From contig JAUDYN010000007.1 in NCBI GenBank assembly GCA_030407005.1, forward strand, positions 1,922,001-1,986,000: 64,000 bases of DNA, written 5' to 3'. Under the pieces are notes generated by a model. That model was not told where the DNA came from. It did not search any database and was given only the letters and a program-made list of their open reading frames with translations. The DNA comes from Desarmillaria ectypa (taxonomy: Eukaryota; Basidiomycota; Agaricomycetes; Agaricales; Physalacriaceae). This document shows positions 10,914 to 22,542 of this stretch, in pieces. A program made the position numbers and the translations under genes. Numbering within the stretch: position 1 is the first letter of the stretch; the number at the start of each line of letters is the position of its first letter.

Positions 10914-13900
10914 TTATGAGGAGAAAGCTCCAGTATGAGGAAACTCTGGCTTCAACAAAGCAGCCACGTCTGTCTTTGTCACCATACCCTCTAACTTGCC
11001 TCCTTGGGTAAACAATATATGTCGGAGGTTCTTCATCATTCTTTGTTTTAGCTTCGGTCATAGAACATTTTTTGAAGACCTACCAATTTCTGGAACATCT
11101 TCACGACTAATTCCTGAGGGACTTCCTTCCGAATCTGCATGATGGACTGTTCAAGAACACTAGATAGGTTGATACTTTCCTCCGGTGTATGAGTAAATTG
11201 AGGAGAAAACACGCATTTTCTAGATCGCTGTTCCTCGGGAAGGTAATCTGTCACCAAAAATCATAAATATGAGATGGAAATGCTCCGACAGGACTCACCT
11301 ATGACTGATTTTAATTGATCGCGTGTTACATAGCCCATTAACTCTCCTTGCGATACAACGGGATAACCGTGGAAGGCCGATGTACCAAGAAGGTTGCCTA
11401 GTTCATAGAATTGAACAATACCGTCCCATCATAGCGATGAAAAAGAACATACCGAGTGTCATAGGAGTGCACTGACCGTCTTCAATGACAGCGAGTTTCT
11501 CCACTGGCCTCATAATACGGGCACCGGTCTCTCCTTGGTCGTTGTAATCACCAGGCGCCAACCACGGATACTTTCGCATTGCGATCCACACAGCATAGAT
11601 TCCATCCTTCCCGAAGGCGTCCCCAACCCATTTGGCTGTCATGACAGAAATCATGATAGGTAGGACATGCGAAAGTGCACCCGTCAACTAAAAGAATGAG
11701 TGCATGCGCAAAGAAATATGACATTGATTACCTCGAATAGAATGACAACCAAAGAGACTGTAGGGGATATTAGTCTGGATATGAGGAAGCGAGTTTGCAA
11801 CCAACTTGTCATACGAGTGACACCAGCCAGCATGCCGGCGGCACCAATCACTGCGTAAAAACCCGGAGAAACACAGCGAACAGTTGGATCCGGAGGGCAA
11901 GACAAAAACATCCATGCCGTAGGATATGCTTTGTGCAAAGCTTGTCTGTCGCCAGTTGAGCATGGTCACTCGTGTGGAGTAAATAGAGTCTACGTACGTC
12001 AATAGACCAACTGCTCTTCCTAGACATGCACCAATCGCAATTGTAGGAAGAAAGATTCCCGCTGGGATCTGCGACGTCCAAAAGTCATTGGGTCCGAGTC
12101 AATAAAGGAGCAGTACCATCATTCCAAAGGTCCAAGCAGTGAGCCCAAATTTGATGATCGCTGTCAGAATCAAAAGAAACACATTCTCCCATATTGCTGT
12201 TGGGCTGAGAAACCATTAATACATGTTGCAGATAAGAAGGGGGCGCCGCTCACTTGCAAAGGCCATGGTAGTCGCCTTTCGACGGGTCACATTCTTGAAA
12301 AAGATTGGATACAAGTTCGGACGTTTGGGCTCTGCGAAACGTCGCAGTGAGGGACAATAATCACATTGACGCATGACTGGCATACCTCGCGAAGACAACC
12401 TAGAAGATGCTATGGTCTGCATTTATTGAATACAAGAAGTGAAACTGCCTACCAGGTAACTAATAGCTGCAGTAATCGCGCTTATGCCTACGACTTCAAC
12501 GACAGGCCACTCATTCAGGACCGAATTTCTACGAAGCAAGGCAAACTCGACGTTGGACTTGATTAGCAGGGACCCCAAGACTCCCTAAAGGCTATCAAAA
12601 CATGGAATTCATAAGAAGTAAACAATACTTACTCCAATGATACCCAACCCAAGCCAGGGAATCTTGGAAATAGTCAAGTACATACGAGTCAGGATTCGTA
12701 TTGGGCTTACAAGTTCAAACGCTCTCCATGTATCTCCTGTTACACTCGTAACCTGAATGTAGTCAAGTTAGCGAGGTGAAAAGATTACAAGACAGGGCAT
12801 TAACTTGGAAAAGCACAAGTTTCCCGGTTCCAAAAGGATCTACGTATTGCAAGGCAACAGCAGCTATGGCTGATGCTACGAAACCTCTCCACAGCACATC
12901 ACTTTCGCTTGCAAAGGTGTCCAATTCTGTACAAGCATCTGGGCTTTCAAAGTCGCATTATACTGTAAGTGAAATTACCTTCAAGCCCGAATAGAACACC
13001 TCCGAGGGGGCTACCGAAGGCCACTGATACACCCGCGGCAGCGGCAGCAGCCAAAATCTTTCGTTTCTGCACCTCACTATTTCTGAACTGCCTGAAGAAC
13101 CTCGACAGAAGGAAGGCCATGCAGCACGCCACATGGACTAACGGTCCCTACAACCATAATTTGAAAATGTCCAAAGAAAGATGAATGTTGCACACTTCTT
13201 TGCCGAGGGAAAGACCAGAGGCCACAGCTAATGCTAGACCAAGGGCCTTGATGAGAAGTGTCCACGGAGTTAGGAAGGCATCCAGAATATAGCCGCCTAA
13301 AATCTATGTGCTGTTAAAACGTATTCGTATGAGCGTGTATCATGATATTCGTACAGCTTTAATCTCAGGTATACCGGTGTGAAAAGCACTGAAAGAGTTA
13401 TCGGCGTCGTCGGGGAAATGCAGACGTAATGCTTACTATGGAGCGTAGGTCTTCACCAAGACTGCTGCACTTCCAGCGAATGCGACCTACAAGAATAGAT
13501 TTCATATAGCCCCAGACGTTGGGATCAAGGTCTGCTTACAGCAAGAGACACATAGATGAAAGAGTGTAGCAAAGACTGCGCGAAGACAAAGCGAATATTG
13601 AATACTTCGCTCCATGCTCGCCATTCTCTACAGAGTTCTCCCGCTAAGACAAACTTTAGACTTAGTCGTAGCGAGTAAACGTATGGTGCGTACGATCCAG
13701 TCCACTGCAGCAACTATTCTGATTGTAGAAGAAACCGTACGTGCAACGGCCCTCCCGAAGGTCACCCAACCTTGGAGTTTCATTGCTTCAATAGTTACAA
13801 GGCGGCTCAGAAGAGCAACGTACCACTTGACAAGAACATCCAGCCAGGCGCCTGCAAGGCCTATTCCAATGCCAGTAAAGATTACCACCAGCCACATTCG

Positions 13901-14110
13901 AGCCGAGTCGATCCATGGAAGGAGGAGGCCGCGTACACCGTGCTGTGAGCGCTGCGCCTGTGTTCGTTCTCGTTCTAGGGATTCTTCATACAGCCAGTCG
14001 ATGGAGCTACCGTCCTGGTATCGCGCAGCATGGTGCTTGTTCGTATCGTGGAGCTGGCCATTCTCCGTTAGCGCGTAGGATTCCTCGGGGTAGTGGTTCA
14101 AATGTGACAT
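10914..14110 (-). CDS. CLC-type chloride channel/transporter with CBS domains
   Basis: The gene has many exons. The start at 14110 ([18 protein letters not shown]) is favoured because the longer frame would run across MED4. Conserved features in order are [17 protein letters not shown] before the first helix, [16 protein letters not shown] rebuilt over an intron, HTGIPEIK at the first anion-site motif (13.38 kb), GKEGPLVH (about 13.2 kb), [12 protein letters not shown] and two C-terminal CBS segments (11.65-10.93 kb), the last reading [20 protein letters not shown]. The Glu of GKEGP is the gating/proton-coupling residue of CLC proteins. Yeast Gef1, a Golgi/vacuolar member, supports copper loading and acidification, and a similar endomembrane role is likely. 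The gene is divergent from MED4 with overlapping candidate start regions. Confidence 0.9.
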
Positions 14111-14159
14111 GACATCGTGGTAAACAGCCGACGCGAATCCGATACTACTTTTGACCACC

Positions 14160-14968
14160 ATGGCCACAGCCGACGATGCCTCGTCCATGTCCTCTATTCT
14201 TCTTGCCCCCTTGACTGACCTCCAAACACTATCGCAGGCCTTGTTCATCTCACTTTCACCTGTCACGAAACCACCACCTCCACCTCCACCGCCGGTTTCT
14301 GCTTTTCTTTCGTGCGACCAGGCCTTGGCCTCTGCTGTGAACACTGCACATTCGCATCAAATTAGACAACGAAAGATTGAAGCATTGAAGAATGAGATCC
14401 TTGAGCTCGATGCTCGATGGCGAGAAATATGCATGGAACTCGAAAGGGAAAAACGCGAGCTAGAGGCCATGATTGAGGAAGGCGAAGAACGGGTGCATGC
14501 CATTGAAAATGCAAAGAAAGGCGCGTTGTTTTCTTTCTACTATAGCATCAGTGGTGTTGATTCGGTTGTCTAGGGTCTATTCCGTATCCCGAGCTGTTGG
14601 CTTATGCACAGAGCCTAAGCGCATTTACTTCTGCCCCTCCCAACATGCCAGACTTGAGCCTGCCTGGCCAGCCTCCTCCACCACTGTTCTTTCCACCTTT
14701 TCCAAACGAAGAAAAGATGCGTCGGGGTCGTCTCAATGCAGAGGCCCCACTTGGATTGCCCGGAGAAACCCATTCTATTGGAGGTATACTATTCCGACTT
14801 TGTAGACTATTCTGCATCTCAAAATGGTTTGACCCAGCACCAACCGTATCACCAAAAGGTCCCGATGCTAACCAGATGGGCCCTGGGGCAAATCCATATA
14901 GACAAGATCTCCGTGCTCCTCAACCACAGTTCTTCGACCTGGACCTCGACTTAAATCCTGATTTGTGA
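14160..14968 (+). CDS. Mediator complex subunit 4
   Basis: Three exons (14160-14520, 14574-14783, 14838-14968) give 233 residues. The N-terminal part has a proline run (eight Pro) and then a long coiled coil containing RWREICMELEREKRELEAMI. The signature of fungal Med4 follows: SIPYPELLAYAQSLSAFTSA and then PPNMPDLSLPGQPPPPLFF. The end is Asp/Leu-rich. Med4 belongs to the Mediator middle module that bridges activators and RNA polymerase II. To keep frame, the first intron must start with GC (AAAG|GCGCGT) rather than GT, making it a GC-AG intron of 53 bases. The start at 14160 lies 50 bases from the CLC start on the other strand. Confidence 0.9.
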
Positions 14969-15079
14969 ACAAATTATGACTGCAGCTTGGTAAGCATTAT
15001 GAGTAGCCATGGTTTAAGCTGTCACTTACTGAATATAATGATAGGCTCCAGTGATATCCGCGGCCAAAGCGCAAGAATG

Positions 15080-15791
15080 TCACTTGTCCACCCCCTGTAC
15101 TTCGACAGGCTCTGAACCCTTGCCTTTCAGCCACCGTATCCTTTTGGCAGCCCCATCGCTGATTTTCAGCTTTTTGATGTTCCTCGAAAACGTATTTTCA
15201 CGGCCAGACTGCGATACATTCGCATAACGTTTGGCATAAATCTCGAGCTGCCGTGCGAAACCTGCGTTGGGTTGCACAATACCACGCTTCGATTTGACGA
15301 ATTTCACTGCTTCCTTCGCCGACATGCCAGTCGAAGTCAGATACGCGCACACTACAGTTGCGCTGCGGCTGACTCCCTGAAAGCAGTGGACCTACAACCC
15401 CGTAGAGAATGAAGAGATGCAATCTATAGTAGGAAGATATCCATACCAAGACTTTATTGGTTGGTTCCTCTAGGGCCAGACTAAGGAACTCGGTCGTTCG
15501 CTCAAGGTGAGGCAAGATATCAACGTCTGGCCTATCCATTATTTGAATCCTTAGCTTGTTCTTCTCTGGGATGCATCTAGGAATAAGAGGATTATGCTCT
15601 AGGACGGACACGACATGGGTGATGCCCAGTTTGATGAGTTCTTTCTCATCGCAAGCTGTAGAATAATCTGAGAGAAATATGTTTGATGTGATGAGGCTAG
15701 CTTTGCCGAGTTTCAAGCCAGGATCGTCGTTGACAGCTAGGGTAGATGCTCCAAAAGCAGTTCTCCATCTGGGGGGAGGGAATGCCAACAT
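15080..15791 (-). CDS. Dual-specificity protein phosphatase
   Basis: Two exons (15791-15447 and 15391-15080) give 218 residues. The active-site loop is re-formed across the intron as VHCFQGVSRSATVV, which matches HCxxGxxRS with the nucleophilic Cys and the phosphate-binding Arg. Upstream, FLSDYSTACDEKELIKLGIT and HVVSVLEHNP form the usual strand leading to the general acid; MDRPDVDIL supplies candidate Asp residues. Downstream, AYLTSTGMSAKEAVKFVKSK is the typical DSP helix. The tail is basic (SRNIKKLKISDGAAKRIRW), perhaps for nuclear targeting. The substrate cannot be told from sequence; MAP kinases are common targets. An in-frame extension up to 15953 exists but lacks homology-like features, so the Met at 15791 was chosen. 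Confidence 0.88.
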
Positions 15792-16063
15792 GGTGGTACG
15801 AAACAAGCTCGAGATCAGCGCTAAGGATGCTGTATATGTGCCATTGACCAGACATTTGACTAAATCAGGGGTGCTTCTTGCTCGTACTGAATAGTGCCTT
15901 GAAAATTTTTCGAATCTCACGATGGACTGATAGAACATCACAAAATGAATCAAGAGTTGTATGTATCAACGGTCCTAGGAGGGTACTAGTCTCCAGGACC
16001 ATGCGAGAGCCGCTAAGACTCCTCCTGTACATGTAGATCATTGCTGATGTAGGTTCACCTAGC

Positions 16064-16982
16064 TCAGCTAGGGGCAATACCTTCAAAGGGTACGTCAAAT
16101 GCTGCAGGAATTGACGACAACGATCGCACGCACCTACGTTACCGCATCCAACCGCCGGCCAGAAATCGGCTGTTTCGCCGTCTAGGCAACCAGTATCCCA
16201 CAACTTGCTACCGTCACTTCCACTCCACTTATCGCAGGAGACTTCAGTAAATTTCCCAGAAAGAGCAGTGTGTCCTGAGGGGAAGAATACATCGGAAGCA
16301 CCGTCGTCTGCGCAGATGTCGAAGCTGGAGACGAATCAATACAAAGCGAACGCTGGGCCCATGGAAATGCTTACTGGTACGGCAAACCGTGCGAATTATA
16401 CGGGTCACTGGTGGTTTGGCCACACCATTCCTGAGTCCGCACCGTCAATAGTGTCATGGGACAGCAAGGAGTGCAAATACCTTATCAGTGTATGGACAGA
16501 GGTTAGTAACCTAGAGGGTGGTTGTGTTGCTTAGGATTACTGCATATGTCAAAAAGCTTCAAAAACCTCGGACCTTCACAATGATAGTCGAGAAGGGGCC
16601 AGTGTAACCAGAGTTGGACGTATCAGCAGTTGCTGTAAGAAGTCAGGAAAGGTATGAACGATGATGATCTTCCTTACCCGTCACAGCGAAACAACGTCCG
16701 CACGCGTCGCCTGCGCCATCGCCGCTCGCGGCGCCATAGGCAAGTTGATTCATGGCTGCGGTGTATCCAGTCACAGATTGGCCACAAGCTGCTGAATGTT
16801 TATACACAAGTAAATGAGCATGGACGAAGCAAACCTGGGGAGCTGCACCCAGAGTAGGTGGTGAAAGAGGCAAGACCCGAAGCTTCTTGGACGTAACCAC
16901 CTTCAGCTCGACGATCGAGCGCTGACGCGCCGACAGCGAGAGCAGGAATTACCAGAGAAAGGAGTCGAGAGGCGATTGTCAT
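16064..16982 (-). CDS. Secreted GH45 endoglucanase, basidiomycete type
   Basis: Seven or more short exons. The signal peptide MTIASRLLSLVIPALAVGAS is followed by ALDRRAEGGYVQEASGLASF. The mature enzyme shows FTTYSGCSSPACGQSVTGYT, AAMNQLAYGAASGDGAGDAC and GRCFAVTG. After introns come TIIVKVTNLCPYTDKEWCGQ and TTSDPYNSHGLPYHFDICAD, then FFPSGHTALSGKFTEVSCDK and WSGSDGSKLWDTGCLDGETA. It ends NVAFDVPFEGIAPS. This is the pattern of basidiomycete subfamily C GH45 such as Phanerochaete Cel45A, with paired cysteines and the HFDIC aspartate expected to act as general acid. It cuts beta-1,4-glucan outside the cell. There is no cellulose-binding module and no linker, also as in that subfamily. All introns could be placed with GT-AG ends and no frame breaks, so the gene looks functional. 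Confidence 0.92.
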
Positions 16983-17265
16983 TGGAGGGTTACAACTAAT
17001 TCCCATGTAGCAGGCCGTTTTTAAAGAATTCGTCGTTGCTGCGCCAAGACCCCGTTGTTATTGCCTGTCATCTAGGTACCGACAATGAACCGTTCTTACT
17101 TCCAACATTTATCGAAGTTATTCCGATTTGAATTCCAGATGCACACAAGCGAGTCGAGAGGCGCCGCTACAACTGTTCTACGCTACCATTAGGATCACCC
17201 TATCACTTCAAAGGAAGTCAGTAAGGTGACTGGGAGATGAGACAGGGCCACACACTGCTTGCTGT
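16983..17265. promoter_or_regulatory. Upstream region of the GH45 gene
   Basis: These 283 bases lie between the GH45 start and the 3' end of the small membrane-protein gene. They presumably hold the GH45 promoter. No motif was recognised with confidence. Confidence 0.35.
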
Positions 17266-17795
17266 TCACTTTGACGTGGTGTCTTCTGTCGTCACACTAT
17301 ACTTTGCAGGATCGGTGCCGTGGTAAGGGTGATTGACCAAGTTGAACCTGTGTATGCGGTGAGTATACGCGGCAGGGCCGTCACGGTGGCGACGTCAACT
17401 TACATGGGAATAGCAGCTAAAATAGAACTTGGATAAGGTGCAAAGGTAGGATCAAAATCCAGAACTCACAAAATTTGAACTGCGACCATACGGAGTTCTG
17501 ATGGGCAGCATTTTGGACCCATTGAGGCTGAGGAGATTCCCCGTACAATGACTTTCCTTCTTTCGCGCGTTGCTTCAGTTCCTGAAAATCCAGCTCTTCC
17601 TCCCGCTTATTCTCAGACATTCCTAAGAAGCGGACTGAACACCCACTGAGCATGGCGGATAACTTTGAATGCAACATGCTACTCACGGCTGGACCGCTGG
17701 TATGCTAACAAGAATCCGCCGAACAGACCTAGAATACCAGCCCCGCGCATGCCTAATCTCAACTGTTTCTGTGTCATTGAGGAAGGGTCCGCCAT
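17266..17795 (-). CDS. Small single-span membrane protein, probably mitochondrial
   Basis: Four exons give about 115 residues. It begins MADPSSMTQKQLRLGMRGAG, then a membrane helix ILGLFGGFLLAYQRSS. After the first intron the soluble part reads LRFLGMSENKREEELDFQEL, KQRAKEGKSLYGESPQPQWV and QNAAHQNSVWSQFKF. Two more introns, flanking a 13-base mini-exon, give SAIPMFNLVNHPYHGTDPAK and the end YSVTTEDTTSK at a TGA (17266). I do not recognise a named family. The shape (short N-terminus, one helix, basic/acidic tail) is common among inner-membrane accessory subunits, but that role is inference. Frames close exactly at every junction, so the gene is real. It is divergent from the nucleoporin. Confidence 0.75.
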
Positions 17796-18191
17796 CTCTG
17801 CAAGATCATGAGCACCTTTGAAGCAACTAAGAGAAATGACCCGTACCCCAAGCGAAAAAGGCGGCCGGAAAAGCGGCGGTAACGGCAGCCCAGGCGCCAA
17901 AGTCAGAGGAGCGCATGTATCTCACGACCCGGTATGCATGGGGGTCTGTGTCAATGACGGGATATGCTGTCTCTACGACCTTCTCCGGCATCGTAGCGTT
18001 TACGGAGGTGTGCGTGACAGTTACATGCGTGACAATTTTATTTGTGATAACGTGACTCCCGGCCCTAAAGCTGTCTTGTCTTTGTGGCCTTCTGACACCT
18101 CGCAGCCTTGTTTTTTTGGGCGTTGTACTTTTCTACCTTAAATCATCTCGACCATCTGGTTGCAGGCCCAGTACACGTCCCAGATATCGAC
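17796..18191. promoter_or_regulatory. Bidirectional promoter region
   Basis: These 396 bases separate the starts of two divergent genes (small membrane protein on minus, nucleoporin on plus). An open frame at 17818-18141 looks like chance. The base before the nucleoporin ATG is preceded by a C/T-rich stretch, common at fungal start regions. Confidence 0.4.
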
Positions 18192-20788
18192 ATGAGCGCC
18201 ATTCGAAGCACACCTACTCGAAGTCATCGGGAATCACCTTATGTTCGGCGTGAGCCCAAACAGCCCAAAAAATCGGTCTGTCACAATCTTCCTGCTTGTT
18301 GAAAACTCTCACTTATCTGGAATTTCTCAGATGTGGTCGTTGTCGGGGATTCTCCACTATCTCAACCCTTTGCGGTCCAAGGATGACATGGAAATAGACC
18401 AAGTAACGCCGCCACCACCGGTGGCTGGCCCTAGTGCTCCACCTACTCAACCGTCACCGGGTGTAGGACAAGTGGTACGTTCTCATTATTGGATGCCTAT
18501 GTGCCACTTTAATTGTTTTCTTCCGTAGACGACTCAGCCCACGAACATGAATGATGACAGTACCTCAGGCGCGTCAGCCACCCCTCCACCCGTCCATCCT
18601 CTGGTTCTCCCTCAAACTATCCCTGCCACGCCCTCAAATGTTTCCTTCACTTTGCCATCACCACTCGACTCCCCCGAAGCGACTCTGGAGAGTGTCGCGG
18701 CCTACCTCCATGATCGACGCAACCAAACTCTCCCTGCGGCGGACGCGGATAATTTAATCATTAAACTCAGGCAGGCTGCTGCATGTGAGTCACATCTTGC
18801 GTTCTACTACTCCTATCCAACATTGATGTTATCGCAGACCGAGAACGGGAACGGGAGCCCTTCCGTTTTACTACCAGTCCGTCGCCACTTCGTGGCAACT
18901 CGCCAGCCTTGGCTGCGAATTCCGAGGCCGGCCGCTCTGCCTCTCCGTCCAAGATGCTTACCAAGAATCCCAACGGGGCTTATAGGTGGGAAGGAGGCGG
19001 CAGTGCCAAGGTTCGCTCTCGAGATCGGTATCGATCCCCCGCGTTTGGGCCGTCGCGCGCGACCCCAGACCGCTTGATTTTGAAGCACTCTACGTCGGCT
19101 TCTATCACAGACAATTCGAAAGCAGATACCAAGAGACGGCGCGTGATTAATGGCACCGGAAGTTCCTTTGCCGAGGCAAGTGGCGCGTCAGCCATTCCCA
19201 TAACGCCAGCGCCCATTCCGTTCCCACCTAGATGCAATACTGTAGCGTCTTTCTCAGTCCTTGATGGTTCTACAACATCGTCCGCTAACCCTCCAGCGGT
19301 GAACGGAAGTCCGTCTAAACTCAATGGACTACTGACTTCCACCTCGTCCCCTCGATTACGCTCTACCTTTGTCCCTCCCAAACCTACCACGCCTGCCGTT
19401 CCATCCCCTCTGCGTCAAGCTTGGGGCCAAAGTTCTCCTGGCTCACCCGAGTCACCACCGCAAACACAGAAACAATCCAGCGCCGCGAATTTCATGGCAG
19501 GACTGATCAAAGATAATACGCCTACCAAGAAACCAGATGTCAGTAACCCTTATCAAATGCCCGGCTCTGCCAGAGCAACAAGACCGAAACGACCGAGAAC
19601 AACTGGAAAACCTACCATCCCGAAGAAGCAGCCGGTGGAAGAGAAGGAGAAGGTTTATTCGCCCCAAGCAATCATCGAAGCCACAGTTCCCAAGGTTCGT
19701 CGTAATCACACAAGGTTTTCTTTCCTGCTCATTTCTTTGTTCAGGGTAGCAAACGATCGCGTCCGCCCACTTCTGCAGCGGCTGCTAAGCCTGTCGTTGC
19801 ACCCAAATCCTACAGAGTCACTGTCGAGGACGTCGAAGATGAAGATGATGAAGATGAAGGCCAGCGAGTTACCAAGAAGATGAAGCCCACTGTCAATGGC
19901 CATACGACCCCCTCCACCCCCTCCAAGGATGCTGGAACATTAAAGCCTGGAGTCAGCGAATCGAACGCGCCTGTGCCTTCTCTTTTTGGTTCTCCAGTTT
20001 CATCTACTCGCGTTGGGAGATCCTTGAATGCTCCCAAAGAACCTTCAAAACTGAGGTACAGCTATCAGCCCGAAACACCAAGCTCCCCTCCCCCTGCTCC
20101 GGTCCTCGCTGCTGCAGTTCTTCCTGGTGCAACTACGACGCCAGCTCATACATTTCCCTTCCCAGCGACGATGCCCCCACCGACCTTCTCCTTCCCGGCA
20201 ACCCCTTCTCCTTCCTCGTCCTCACCAACGGTGACCCCCCCACCCGATAGTCCTGACCCAAAGGCAGCTGCTCTGGCACTCTCACCGTCATCGCTACCTT
20301 CTTTTAGCTTTGCATCCTCTTCATCGAAGCCATTGTCGTCCGAATCATGGGATGCTGAGGCGCGTGGCAAGGCGAAGGCTGCGTCTACCTTTGAGCTGCC
20401 CACATTTCTCTTCCCGTCCTCTCCGGTGGCTGGTCCATCGAAGCCAATGGCCGCAACCCCTGGAGTTGCTGCCCCGGCCCCCACAGCCCCACCCAAATCC
20501 TTTGACTGGAACGCTGCTGGAATGAAGCCACCTACCAAGGCGGCGGCCGGGGAATGGACCTGTGGTGCTTGTACGCTCACAAACAGGGATCCTGCAGCGG
20601 AGAAATGTCAAATTTGTGGCGAGCGCCGGGAAAAGCCCAAATCTGCTGCTCCTGCTGCGACGTTCGATTGGGCCGCTGCAAGGATGAAACCACCAACTAC
20701 CGCTGCGGATCAATGGCAATGTTCTACTTGTATGTTGACGCAGGGAGGAACTGACAAATGTGCGATCTGCGAGACTCCTCGCACCTGA
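18192..20788 (+). CDS. Nup1/Nup153-like nucleoporin with two RanBP2 zinc fingers
   Basis: Five exons give a long, mostly disordered protein. It starts MSAIRSTPTRSHRESPYVRR with a basic stretch. After the first intron MWSLSGILHYLNPLRS resembles the amphipathic membrane-binding helix of Nup1-type proteins. The middle is Ser/Pro/Thr-rich with several basic patches, including TKRRRVINGT and ATRPKRPRTTGKPTIPKK. Further on are FxFP-like repeats (HTFPFPATMPPPTFSFPATP). Two C-terminal zinc fingers of the W-x-C-x2-C ... C-x2-C type, EWTCGACTLTNRDPAAEKCQ and QWQCSTCMLTQGGTDKCAIC, are typical RanBP2 fingers; each is preceded by a FDWNAAGMKPP / FDWAAARMKPP motif repeat. Nup153 fingers bind Ran, so a nuclear-basket role is likely. 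It converges with the CDK7 gene (195 bases). Confidence 0.85.
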
Positions 20789-20983
20789 TAAAATTATTTT
20801 CTTGATCTCAAATCCCCAATTTCACTGTCTACTTTTCCCCATTTCTTACAATCATCATCCACATTATCGCATCCAGTTTTCCTTTTATCACAGTTGTACA
20901 TCTTACACATTCGTAGCTACAGTAGTTACAGAAGAATGAACAGGGGGTGTTGGGCGGACAGTTTTTCTCTTTTCCGCACGCGA

Positions 20984-22451
20984 CTATGAGCCTGATATTG
21001 GCTTTGTGAAATCTAAGCGTCGAGCAATGGACCTACTCTTAGAATCGTCATAAGGAGAATTGAGTTTACGTTTTGGCCTTGTTTTGGTGGGACCACTCTT
21101 GCCACCGGAAACAGTGGAGTCCATGTCAACATTGGCATCAACCTCTTCTAGCGGTCGAGAGGCGGCTACTTGTGTTGCACACCTTGGTAATTTCGAGGGA
21201 TGTGAGGGGTGCGGTTGGGCGAAGAAGTACTGGTGGTGTAGAGCCTGTCATGGGGTCAGTACCGATGATAATCATGACAGGAAGAGCTGCCGACATCTTT
21301 GGCACTGATACGTCTCCGCGGCTCGTATATGAGACATTTGCTCAACAAATTCAGCGCATCGGGACTGGCTGCGGTAAACAAGTCGCGAAGTGGTGTCTTT
21401 GGGAACTGGCCAACAGTAACGTAGTCTGGCAACTTTGTATGACCCTATCAACAATGAGACGAGGACACGGCGGTTCCTATCCGGCACCTACTGGCCAGTC
21501 TTGTTCTGTCGGTGTGCCCAGTGCACGAAATATGGTTTTTAGCTGGTCCATGTCACTCTCGCCAGCGAGATAGGGTGTTCGGAGCATCAGTTCGGCGAAT
21601 ATACAACCGACAGACCAGATGTCGACTGCGGTACTATAGTACCGACAACCGAACAGAAGTTCTGGAGGTCGGTACCACCTAGAAGCATGTTAGAACATGA
21701 CAGGCCGTAGCGATGAGAACATGTACCGCGTGATGACCTGACATGTCATTTTGTATCCAGGATCAGCAAAGTCTCTGGCTAGACCGAAATCGGCGATTTT
21801 CAGTTGACCATCAGATGCAATGAGCAAATTGTTAGGTTTGAGATCCTAACGAGATGCACGTAAGTGCGACGTAAGGTGACAAGGGTAGCTGAATGCTCAC
21901 ACGATGCAAGACAAAATTTCTGTGACAAAACTCGAGCCCCCGAAAAGTCATGGCCATCCAACTCTTGATATCTGCAGGAAGAAAGACAAGGGACCGATCC
22001 TTTATTATCATTTCTAGGTCTGAATCAAGGAACTCAAGAACAAGGTTCAAATTCGTCTTGGACGAGAATACGTCTAATAGCTGGGACTTATCAGACAGCG
22101 AACAGCACAGAAACAAAATTGACGCACCTCGATGACATTCTGGTGTTTTAGCTCCCGCAAATATTTGACCTCCCGAACCGCAGACATGTCAAGACCATCT
22201 TTGAATTGGCCGACTTTGATTTTCTTTATGGCAACTTTGCGTCCAGTCGAGGCTTCTCTACCTGGAAGAATAATTGGTATAGTTTATGAGAGGGAGAACG
22301 CGAAGTAGACCTCTATATACTACGGCATACGTTCCCTCTCCGACCTTCTGGTCCTTCACCCTAAAGAAAAGAATAAACAAAGCGCTTTCGAAGGCTTGGC
22401 TGCTTACCATCGCTTTTGGCGCTCTACATTGGCCCGCTCGACTGCATCCAT
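20984..22451 (-). CDS. CDK7/Kin28-type cyclin-dependent kinase
   Basis: At least seven exons. The start [15 protein letters not shown] precedes [17 protein letters not shown] (glycine loop), [20 protein letters not shown] (ATP-binding Lys) and [19 protein letters not shown] (C-helix with an SAVRE variant of PSTAIRE). Then come [21 protein letters not shown] with [20 protein letters not shown] across an intron, GLARDF and the T-loop segment [18 protein letters not shown]. The YRPPELL and GTPTEQDWP features are characteristic of the CDK7 branch. The C-terminal tail is basic ([20 protein letters not shown]). The kinase is the TFIIH subunit that phosphorylates the RNA polymerase II tail and may also activate other CDKs. 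It is divergent from a small hydrophobic protein with only 91 bases between starts. Confidence 0.92.
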
Positions 22452-22542
22452 GGTGAAAGTGAAGGTGAAGGAAAGGAAATGTTTTATTATGTATAATAAC
22501 GTCAGCAACAAGCCCCTATTTCCCTCCTTCCTCGCACCCACC
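22452..22542. promoter_or_regulatory. Compact divergent promoter (CDK7 / hydrophobic protein)
   Basis: Only 91 bases separate two ATGs on opposite strands, so the transcription signals of both genes must overlap here or lie inside the neighbour's 5' end. No TATA-like box is convincing. Confidence 0.4.

Noticed and set aside
14111..14344. Longer CLC N-terminus beginning MFTAEAKAWS
   Set aside because: It runs antisense through the MED4 coding exon and reads a glycine run that mirrors MED4's proline run; it is a shadow of MED4.
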